NCBI GenBank assembly: GCA_964437215.1
Contig: CAYTFZ010000009.1
Coordinates: 1-49,104 of the forward strand
Reading direction: 5' to 3'
DNA: 49,104 nt
Source of the DNA: JAAYAN01 sp964437215
GTDB lineage: Bacteria > Bacteroidota > Ignavibacteria > Ignavibacteriales > Melioribacteraceae
Shown here: positions 42,613 through 49,104 of the stretch, in pieces
Layout of the letters: every line of letters begins with the position of its first letter
How positions within the stretch are numbered: position 1 is the stretch's first letter
The notes under the pieces: model-generated
The model's database searches: none
What the model was told of the DNA's origin: nothing
Seen by the model: the letters and a program-made list of their open reading frames with translations, nothing else
Made by a program: the position numbers and the translations under genes

Positions 42613-43364
42613 ATCAATTTGGCAGCTTGTATTCACAATACTACGACTTGTTATATAAGGACAAAGACTATATTGCTGAAGTAAATTATATTGAAAGTTT
42701 AATACCAAATTTTGAAAATATAAAAAACATACTTGATCTTGGTTGCGGAACTGGCAAACACAGTGAGATATTTTGTAATAAAGGGTTAACAGTACATGGT
42801 GTTGATTTAAGCAGTGAAATGCTTAAAGTTGCCGAAAGTAGAAGGCTTGGGAAGGAAGACAAGCTTACGTTTAGTCAGTCTGATATTTCAAACTTAAACC
42901 TCGGAATTACTTATGATGTGATAGTTTCATTATTTCACGTAATGAGTTACATTAATAGTAATATTGAATTGGTAAAAGCCTTTGAAGTAATTAAAAAACA
43001 TCTTAATAATGACGGTTTTTTTATTTTTGATTTCTGGTATGGACCTGCAGTTTTAACCGATTTACCTGTAACACGAATTAAAAGACTTGAAAATGAAAAC
43101 ATTAGGGTTACCCGAATTGCAGAACCAAAACTTCATTGTCAGAAAAATATTGTTGATGTTAATTATGATGTATTTATCGAAAACAAGCTGACAAAGGAAG
43201 TTGAAGAAAAAAAGGAAATTCATAAGATGAGATATTTTTTTGATACAGAATTGGAGTTGATTTGCCAAAATACTGGATTTAAAATATTAAATAAATATAG
43301 GTGGATGAGTAAGGTAACTCCTGATTTTAACAGCTGGTATGCTGTATGGGTAATAACTAAATGA
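42606..43364 (+). CDS. Class I methyltransferase resembling DesVI/TylM1 sugar N-methyltransferases
   Basis: A 252-residue SAM-dependent enzyme. The N-terminal YYDLLYKDKDYIAEV (about 12-26), motif I LDLGCGTGKH (43-52), VHGVDLSSEML and the later FDFWYGPAVL stretch follow the layout of DesVI/TylM1-type deoxysugar N-methyltransferases. It overlaps the aminotransferase gene by 7 bp, and together the pair suggests amination then N-methylation of a deoxysugar. The methyl acceptor is inferred from resemblance and context only. It overlaps the GT4 gene by 4 bp. Confidence 0.82.
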   Translation: MLNQFGSLYSQYYDLLYKDKDYIAEVNYIESLIPNFENIKNILDLGCGTGKHSEIFCNKGLTVHGVDLSSEMLKVAESRRLGKEDKLTFSQSDISNLNLGITYDVIVSLFHVMSYINSNIELVKAFEVIKKHLNNDGFFIFDFWYGPAVLTDLPVTRIKRLENENIRVTRIAEPKLHCQKNIVDVNYDVFIENKLTKEVEEKKEIHKMRYFFDTELELICQNTGFKILNKYRWMSKVTPDFNSWYAVWVITK

Positions 43365-44539
43365 ATATCGCAATTGTCTTTGATGAAGAACTCCAGGGAG
43401 GCGGAGGCTATCAGCAGCAGCTTTCAACAATTTTAGAACTTCAAAAGCTGGAACAATACAACTTTATTACTTTTGTATTCTCAAAAGAAAACCAAACTCT
43501 ATTTGAATCAAAAGGAATTAAATCAGTCTTTATTAAAAAAACTTTTTTTGATAAATCAATCAGATACATACTTCGGCAAGATTTTTTTTATAAATTTTGT
43601 GAAAAATTAAGAATTAAAACTTTTTTTGAAAAGAAACTTGACTACTTTGATATTGATCTTGTTTACTTTCTGTTTCCATCATTACTGGCAACGGATTTAG
43701 TATCTCATAATTATATTGTTACCGTATGGGATTTATGTCATCGGGATACTCCTGAGTTTCCGGAAGTAAATTTCTACAGGATGTTTGAATCCCGCGAACA
43801 ACTATACAATAAATGTTTATATAAAGCTGTTGCAATACTTGTAGATAGTGAATATGGCAAGCGCAATATGATAAAAAGATATGGGATTGACGAAAACAGA
43901 ATTTCAGTAGTTCCTTTTAGCCCTTCCCTGAATATTATTCAAAAAACAGAAGTCGATATTAAAAATAAATATAATATTAAAGGTAATTTTATATTTTACC
44001 CTGCTCAGTTTTGGTCACATAAAAATCATATATATATTATTGATGCAATTAGTATCCTTAAAAATAAAGGAATAAATTTATATGCGATTTTTTCAGGTGC
44101 CGATAAAGGGAACTTGAAGTATGTGCTTGAATATGCAAAAAACATTGGTGTTTCGGAATTAATCAGATATATTGGTTTTGCCCCAAATGATGAAATGTAT
44201 TCACTCTACAAAAATTCACTTGCGATGGTAATGCCAAGTTATTTTGGTCCTACAAACATTCCTCCTCTTGAAGCATTTTTTGTTGGGACACCAGTATGCT
44301 ACCCAGACAGAGACGGACTTCGTGAACAAGTTGGGGATGCAGCTTTATTATGTAATCTTAATAATCCTGATAGTCTGGCTGATAACCTTATAAGCTTGCT
44401 CAATTCGGAAGAATTGAGAAATAATTTGATAGAAAAAGGAATTAAAAGGCTTAATGAGTTAAGTGAAACCTCTGTTACCGATACGCTTAAAAATATTTTT
44501 GATAACTATGCACCAATGCTGAAGTGTTGGAAAGTATAA
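43361..44539 (+). CDS. Glycosyltransferase family 4 (GT-B)
   Basis: A 392-residue GT-B enzyme. The N-terminal domain has MNIAIVFDEELQGGGGYQQQ, whose glycine-rich loop meets the acceptor. The C-terminal donor-binding domain has FYPAQFWSHKNH and the EX7E-type region GPTNIPPLEAFFVGTPV near residues 303-319. No TM helix. It is the last gene of the A+T-rich run; a 42-nt gap follows. Confidence 0.88.
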   Translation: MNIAIVFDEELQGGGGYQQQLSTILELQKLEQYNFITFVFSKENQTLFESKGIKSVFIKKTFFDKSIRYILRQDFFYKFCEKLRIKTFFEKKLDYFDIDLVYFLFPSLLATDLVSHNYIVTVWDLCHRDTPEFPEVNFYRMFESREQLYNKCLYKAVAILVDSEYGKRNMIKRYGIDENRISVVPFSPSLNIIQKTEVDIKNKYNIKGNFIFYPAQFWSHKNHIYIIDAISILKNKGINLYAIFSGADKGNLKYVLEYAKNIGVSELIRYIGFAPNDEMYSLYKNSLAMVMPSYFGPTNIPPLEAFFVGTPVCYPDRDGLREQVGDAALLCNLNNPDSLADNLISLLNSEELRNNLIEKGIKRLNELSETSVTDTLKNIFDNYAPMLKCWKV

Positions 44540-44581
44540 AATTTCTGCCTTAAATAAATGTATTATTTAATTTTGGACTAA

Positions 44582-45463
44582 ATGAAATACATTATCGCTA
44601 CAAATACAATAAACCGCCCGGCAGAACTTGTTGCAAGAAGTTTGACTTCTTCATTAAACCAAAAAAATAAACCATTAAAAGTTATTTTAATCGACCAAAA
44701 CAAAACTGAACTTGAATTGCCGGAAAGAATAACCGGAAATCCAATTTTCGAAAGGCAGAAATCAGATAAAAAATCTGTATCCGCTGCGCGCAATTGCCTT
44801 AAAATTCCTGAAGAAACCGAATGGATTTTCTTTTGCGATGACGATGGTTACCCCTGCGAAAATTATTCCGAAATTCTGCGAAATTTAATTGAACAAAACC
44901 AGCAGCTTAAAATTTTTGCCGGCAGCATAGTACGCGACGACACAAACGAATTTTACAGCCTGCGTCATAAAAAAGGCGGAAGTCTTAAATTTTTCAGGAA
45001 TACGAAAAATCTTATGGGCTCAAATTTTGTTGTACACAAAGATATTTTTAATCAATTAGGAAGATTTGATGAAACCTTCGGTGCAGGTTCATATTTCGGA
45101 AGCGGCGAAGAAACTGATTTTTGTTGGAAAGCCTTTTTTAACAAAATCCCAATGGAATTTTTCCCGGAATTGATTGTGTATCACGTTCCTCCGTTTAATG
45201 AATCATTAAAAAAAGGTTTCAGGAAATCGTTTAAATATGGGATAGGAAAAGGCGCGCTTGTTTGGAAATGGCTTATCCTAAAACAAAAACCTATTGTTCT
45301 TTATGAGTTTTTTGAAATGTTTTTTGTACCCTTTCTTCAATTTTTCCGCGCTCTTATAAAGTTAAATCCTTCTTTTGTGCTTACAAATCTGGCAGCTTTA
45401 GCCGGGAGATTTTACGGTTTAATAAAAGGAATGATTCATCTCAAACGGCGATTTTATGCTTGA
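44582..45463 (+). CDS. Glycosyltransferase family 2
   Basis: A 293-residue GT-A enzyme with MKYIIATNTINRPAEL at the start and the metal-binding DDD at 86-88 (FFCDDDGYP). GRFDETFGAGSYFGSGEETDFCWK (around 160-185) is the acceptor-site pattern. The C-terminus has hydrophobic stretches (LYEFFEMFFVPFLQFF) that may bind the membrane. Composition is closer to the general genome than the cassette to its left. Its 3' end overlaps the convergent minus-strand glycosyltransferase by 23 bp. Confidence 0.88.
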   Translation: MKYIIATNTINRPAELVARSLTSSLNQKNKPLKVILIDQNKTELELPERITGNPIFERQKSDKKSVSAARNCLKIPEETEWIFFCDDDGYPCENYSEILRNLIEQNQQLKIFAGSIVRDDTNEFYSLRHKKGGSLKFFRNTKNLMGSNFVVHKDIFNQLGRFDETFGAGSYFGSGEETDFCWKAFFNKIPMEFFPELIVYHVPPFNESLKKGFRKSFKYGIGKGALVWKWLILKQKPIVLYEFFEMFFVPFLQFFRALIKLNPSFVLTNLAALAGRFYGLIKGMIHLKRRFYA

Positions 45464-46214
45464 TTTTTTTCAGCTTTCCTAAAAGTGACGATAACCCGGC
45501 TGCAACTAATATTCTTCTGAAATAATATAAGACAATTCGTACGCCGAAATTTAAAATAACAGTCACACTTAAATAATTATTTTTTCTTAAAGCCCTCCAG
45601 CATTCCATTATTGCTGTATATTCCTGCTCTGCCGATTTTCCGGTACCATCCATTACTACAGGCGCTTTATCGGAAACATAATATCCTTTTATTCCGTGTT
45701 TATCAAGTTTTATGGCAAAATCGTAATCCATTGCAATTTTATAATCGGTATCAAAAAATCCGGTCTTGCTGAAAACGCTTTTCCGCACAATCATTGTCGG
45801 ATGAAAATAAGGCATACCTCTCCCGATATTTTTCATTATGGGCTTCATCAAAAGTCTGCCGCCGATGTTATCTTCAAAAATAAAATTTGAATGGATAAAT
45901 GAAATTTCCCGATTATCACGAAATATTTTTTCCGCATTTACGGGATATGTGGAATCAATTAAAATATCCCCGCTGTTGAGAAACATTATAAATTCGCCGG
46001 AAGATTTTTTAATCCCTTTATTGAACGCATCCGAAATTCCTTTATCCTTTTCGTTAATTACAATTCCATTGTAATTTTTCAAAAATTCAAATGTTTTCGG
46101 ACAATTCCCTCCGTTAACAACAACTGATTCAACATCTGCCGATTTTGGAACACTGTTAAGAGTTTTGACCAATTCTTCGAAGTTATTGAACGTTATGGTT
46201 ACAACTGTTATCAA
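45441..46214 (-). CDS. Glycosyltransferase family 2 of the FLNSGD type
   Basis: A 257-residue GT-A-like enzyme. Start MITVVTITFNNFEEL; nucleotide-binding region VVVNGGN (31-37); then EKDKGISDAFNKGIKKSSGEF and LNSGD (79-83) in place of the usual DXD, as in a known branch (WcaE-like) where NSGD takes that role. YKIAMDYDFAIKLDK is the later acceptor-site motif. It is the only minus-strand gene within the plus-strand surface region and overlaps its convergent neighbour. The 94-bp gap to the next gene must contain divergent promoters. Confidence 0.87.
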   Translation of the reverse strand: MITVVTITFNNFEELVKTLNSVPKSADVESVVVNGGNCPKTFEFLKNYNGIVINEKDKGISDAFNKGIKKSSGEFIMFLNSGDILIDSTYPVNAEKIFRDNREISFIHSNFIFEDNIGGRLLMKPIMKNIGRGMPYFHPTMIVRKSVFSKTGFFDTDYKIAMDYDFAIKLDKHGIKGYYVSDKAPVVMDGTGKSAEQEYTAIMECWRALRKNNYLSVTVILNFGVRIVLYYFRRILVAAGLSSLLGKLKKIKHKIAV

Positions 46215-46308
46215 TTTTACTCAATTTTTATTATTTTAACACTTATAATATGGTTATTAAATCTAATTAAAAGATAAGAATTTTTTAAAGTAAATTTCTG
46301 CAGGTTTT

Positions 46309-47424
46309 GTGAAAACAGCAATAGTTCACGATTGGTTTACAAGTTATATGGGTTCCGAAAAGTGCGTAGAATCCTTTAACAATCTTTATCCGGAATCGGA
46401 TATTTTTACGATTGCAGATTTTTTACAATCGCCCGAAGAAAGAAAAATAATCCTGAATAATAAAAAACCTTTCACCAGTTTTATTCAAAATTTGCCGTTA
46501 GCTTCAAAATTTCACCGTCACTATTTCCCGCTGTTTCCTTTTGCCGTCGAGCAGCTTGATATTTCGGGTTACGAACTCATAATCTCAAGTTCGCACGCAT
46601 TTGCTAAAGGCGTTATTTCAAACGCCAACCAGCTTCATATCTGCTATTGCCACACTCCCATCCGTTATGCTTGGGATTTGTATCATCAATACATAAACGA
46701 AAGCGGATTAAATAAAGGATTGAAAGGATTGATTGCAAAATATGCGCTTCACAAAATAAGGATGTGGGACTTATCAACCGCTAACCGCGTTGATTATTTT
46801 ATTGCCAATTCCAGTCACGTTGCAAAAAGAATTAAGAAGATTTACAACCGCGATGCCGAAGTTATTTATCCTCCCGTGGATACTGATTTATTTTCGTGCG
46901 TTTCGGAAAAAGATGATTACTATCTCATAATTTCAAGATTTGTCCCTTACAAGAAAGTTGATGTTGTTGTTGAAGCATTTTCAAAAATGCCTGATAAAAA
47001 ACTGTTAGTAGTCGGTTCGGGACCTGATGAGAAGAAGATTAAAAACTTAGCCTCATCAAACATTGAAATTTTAGGTCATCAAAATCAAAACGAATTGATT
47101 AAATTGATTCAGAAAGCAAAAGCCTTTGTTTTTGCAGCCGAAGAAGATTTCGGAATTACAATAGTTGAAGCCCAGTCCTGCGGAACACCCGTAATTGCAT
47201 ACAAAATTGGAGGAGCCAGCGAAACTGTAATTGACAACAAAACAGGAATTTTATTCAGCGAGCAGACTGCTGAGTCAGTAATTCAAGCAGTTAAGAATTT
47301 TGAAAATGCGAGTTTATCCGCGCCTGATTTAATAAGCCGGCACGCTTTAAATTTTTCGCGCAAAACATTCGAACAAAATATATCGAACTTTATTCAAGAA
47401 AAATTCTCGGTGTTTAAAAGATAA
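46309..47424 (+). CDS. Glycosyltransferase family 4, WbaZ/mannosyltransferase-like
   Basis: A 371-residue GT-B enzyme that begins (GTG start) MKTAIVHDWFTSYMGSEKC, the pattern of WbaZ-like mannosyltransferases. CYCHTPIRYAWDLYHQY (about 111-127), RFVPYKKVDVVVEAF and EEDFGITIVEAQSCGTPVIAY (about 280-300, with the EX7E pair) confirm a retaining GT4. AGG lies only four bases before the GTG. It follows a divergent gap and precedes the sugar-1-phosphate transferase by 4 nt. Confidence 0.9.
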   Translation: MKTAIVHDWFTSYMGSEKCVESFNNLYPESDIFTIADFLQSPEERKIILNNKKPFTSFIQNLPLASKFHRHYFPLFPFAVEQLDISGYELIISSSHAFAKGVISNANQLHICYCHTPIRYAWDLYHQYINESGLNKGLKGLIAKYALHKIRMWDLSTANRVDYFIANSSHVAKRIKKIYNRDAEVIYPPVDTDLFSCVSEKDDYYLIISRFVPYKKVDVVVEAFSKMPDKKLLVVGSGPDEKKIKNLASSNIEILGHQNQNELIKLIQKAKAFVFAAEEDFGITIVEAQSCGTPVIAYKIGGASETVIDNKTGILFSEQTAESVIQAVKNFENASLSAPDLISRHALNFSRKTFEQNISNFIQEKFSVFKR

Positions 47425-47428
47425 AACT

Positions 47429-48826
47429 ATGATAATAAACAGCCGTTCAATTCATAATTTCCGCAAATTTACTGATCTCTTAATCCTTAATATTGCATTT
47501 ATTGCTGCTGGAATAATCGCGCAATCCGCTGAAATTTTGCTGGAGCGGAATTTTATTTTCATCCTTCTCGCAATCGAAAATCTTGTATGGCTTGCAGCTT
47601 CAAATCCGCTAAAAATTTACGAGGATTTTTACACCCGGTCTGCTTCAGTTCACTCAATAGTTATTTTTAAATCTGTACTGCTGATTTTGATTACTGATGT
47701 TTTATTCCTATTCTTATTCAAAGAAAATCTTTTTACGCGTAACTTTATTTTTATAAATACCTTTCTCACTTTTATTCTGATAATTTTTAAGGAAATTGTT
47801 TTCCGTGTGGTGCATAAAAAATATCGAAAAAAAGATATTTCATTGCGGAAAATTCTTATAATCGGAGCAGGCGAACTTGGCTGCGAGTTTAAGGATTTTC
47901 TTCTTTCAAACCCGAGTTTCGGATATTCTTTTGCAGGATTTTTAGATGATTTTGAAAATAGCGCAGATGTGCTGGGAAAAGCCGAAGTTCTTGAAGAAAC
48001 AATAGCCTCCAAAAATATTGATGATGTTGTAATAGCGCTGCCTGTAACCCAATACTCACAGCTCGATACAATAATGAAAATTTGTGACAGAAAAGCCGTT
48101 AAATCGTATATCATCCCCGATTATTCCAAACTGCACTCAAATAAATTCAAAATAAATCTTTTCGGAAATTTTCCTGTAATCACTGTCAGAAACAATCCTC
48201 TTGAAGAAATTCAGTGGAGATGGCTTAAACGTACGGTTGATATTTTATTTTCCGGTTTAGTGGCAGTTTTAATTTTGTGGTGGCTTCTTCCGGTTATATC
48301 AATTTTGATTAGAATTTCTTCGAAAGGTCCAGCATTTTTTATTCAGGAAAGAGTCGGTTTTAATAACCAAATATTTAAATGCTACAAATTCCGGACGATG
48401 AATTTAGAAGCAAGTTCAAATAAAAATTCGGATAAACCGGTTACAGACGATGATGACAGAATTACAAAAATCGGGAAGATTTTACGCAAAACTAACCTTG
48501 ATGAAATTCCTCAGTTTATAAATGTTTTAAAAGGCGATATGTCCATTGTCGGTCCTCGTCCGCACGCAATTCCCTTTCAAAACGCTTACAGCGGAATAGT
48601 TGATGAAATACGGCTTCGTCATAGAGTTTTACCGGGAATTACAGGCTGGGCGCAAATACACGGTCTTCGCGGCGACGTTGATGATGAAGAAGAGAAGAAA
48701 ATCCGCACAAAAAAACGCATCGAATATGATATCTGGTATATCGAAAACTGGAGTATCTGGCTGGATTTCCAGATTATTTTTGAAACTATTTGGCAGGTTT
48801 TTACAGGAAGAAATACTGGGAATTAG
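47429..48826 (+). CDS. Undecaprenyl-phosphate sugar-1-phosphate transferase (WbaP/WcaJ-like)
   Basis: Initiates glycan assembly by moving a sugar-1-phosphate onto undecaprenyl phosphate. The 465 residues have four N-terminal TM helices (to about 130), a Rossmann-like domain with LIIGAGELG (about 142-150), and a C-terminal bacterial sugar transferase domain from about 266: RTVDILFSG, the membrane helix, FKCYKFRTM (about 314-322), then DEIPQFINVLKGDMSIVGPRP (about 357-377) and PGITGWAQIHGLRGD. The full-length five-helix architecture is that of PHPT-type initiating enzymes. Its stop overlaps the convergent ligase/polymerase gene by 4 bp. Confidence 0.94.
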   Translation: MIINSRSIHNFRKFTDLLILNIAFIAAGIIAQSAEILLERNFIFILLAIENLVWLAASNPLKIYEDFYTRSASVHSIVIFKSVLLILITDVLFLFLFKENLFTRNFIFINTFLTFILIIFKEIVFRVVHKKYRKKDISLRKILIIGAGELGCEFKDFLLSNPSFGYSFAGFLDDFENSADVLGKAEVLEETIASKNIDDVVIALPVTQYSQLDTIMKICDRKAVKSYIIPDYSKLHSNKFKINLFGNFPVITVRNNPLEEIQWRWLKRTVDILFSGLVAVLILWWLLPVISILIRISSKGPAFFIQERVGFNNQIFKCYKFRTMNLEASSNKNSDKPVTDDDDRITKIGKILRKTNLDEIPQFINVLKGDMSIVGPRPHAIPFQNAYSGIVDEIRLRHRVLPGITGWAQIHGLRGDVDDEEEKKIRTKKRIEYDIWYIENWSIWLDFQIIFETIWQVFTGRNTGN

Positions 48827-49104
48827 TCGCTCTGTTTTATTCCAATATAAATATTCGATGACACTGCAATCAGCGCTGAAATAATTATGCTTCCCCATAA
48901 AAAGTCAGTTACTGAAGCAAGTATTAAGGATGGGATTAAAAACAGCATCGCGATAATTATATCTTTCGGTTCACCTTTTTCATACAATTTAAACTTTTTT
49001 AATGCTTCGGTAAAAATGAGAAGATAAAAAAACATTACAGTTAAAAAAGCAAATATCCCGCTTTCAATATATAATTGAAAAAATTCGTTATGCCAGCTGT
49101 TGAT
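48823..49104 (-). CDS. O-antigen ligase/polymerase-like membrane protein, C-terminal part (runs off the window)
   Basis: The minus-strand frame is open to the window edge, giving 93 residues. It begins INSWHNEFFQLYIESGIFAFL, which matches the conserved WaaL/Wzy motif of a His followed by Asn and an E-x-G helix. Three hydrophobic segments follow (LTVMFFYLLIF, IIIAMLFLIPSLILA and a last one near SIIISALIAVSSNIYIG). An ATG at 49035 lies inside the motif region and is not the true start. It overlaps the sugar-transferase stop by 4 bp. Whether it ligates or polymerises glycan cannot be told from the fragment. Confidence 0.75.
   Translation of the reverse strand: MNSWHNEFFQLYIESGIFAFLTVMFFYLLIFTEALKKFKLYEKGEPKDIIIAMLFLIPSLILASVTDFLWGSIIISALIAVSSNIYIGIKQSD

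Overview
The window is a gene-dense, low-G+C chromosomal segment from a Gram-negative bacterium. Lipid A genes (lpxB, lpxK), a TonB-dependent receptor and an O-antigen locus prove the outer membrane. DUF2723, DUF4837, A+T-rich codon use, frequent TTG starts and several TAnnTTTG -7-like elements suggest the Bacteroidota/Chlorobiota/Ignavibacteriota (FCB) group, and Ignavibacteria-like bacteria fit well. This placement is inferred from gene content; no rRNA gene is present. No tRNA, IS element, phage gene or CRISPR array was seen.

Layout. (1) 43-2419: a TonB-dependent receptor (minus) divergent from a small VOC-fold protein. (2) 2530-8229: a tight plus-strand group of glnE, a DUF2723 GT-C-like membrane protein and an alpha/beta hydrolase. 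(3) 8238-16289: a minus-strand run read as greA-ribD-ribE-tilS-hpt-ftsH-CTP:polyprenol/phytol-kinase-like gene-DUF4837 lipoprotein, with mostly overlapping or abutting genes. A textbook intrinsic terminator lies inside the greA leader. (4) 16619-26916: a plus-strand run of a signal-peptide, GH2-fold, multi-TM fusion protein that seems to have lost its catalytic glutamates, then smc, a HAD phosphatase, an ICMT-like methyltransferase, lpxB, a DUF374 acyltransferase and lpxK. lpxK probably starts at a CTG codon upstream of its first conventional start. (5) 26941-35452: ppdK with its own strong ribosome site and terminator, then queA-ispD-plsY-gpsA and recG. (6) 35465-37106: a minus-strand WaaE-like glycosyltransferase followed by nadK.

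(7) 37242-49104: the cell-surface region. A secreted H-type-lectin-like protein with its own terminator precedes a markedly A+T-rich polysaccharide cassette (flippase, methyltransferase, GT2, cupin, DegT-type sugar aminotransferase, DesVI-like methyltransferase, GT4). Further glycosyltransferases of more typical composition follow, then a polyprenyl-phosphate sugar transferase and, at the right edge, the C-terminal part of an O-antigen ligase/polymerase.

How the parts fit. The right third should build an O-antigen-type glycan: the sugar-1-P transferase loads undecaprenyl phosphate, the glycosyltransferases extend it, the flippase exports it and the ligase/polymerase-like protein finishes it. 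The lipid A genes in region 4 supply the anchor. gpsA and plsY form adjacent steps of phospholipid synthesis. The most unusual items are the apparently dead GH2-membrane fusion, the greA leader terminator, the lectin beside the glycan cassette, and the aminotransferase/N-methyltransferase pair that predicts an N-methylated amino sugar.
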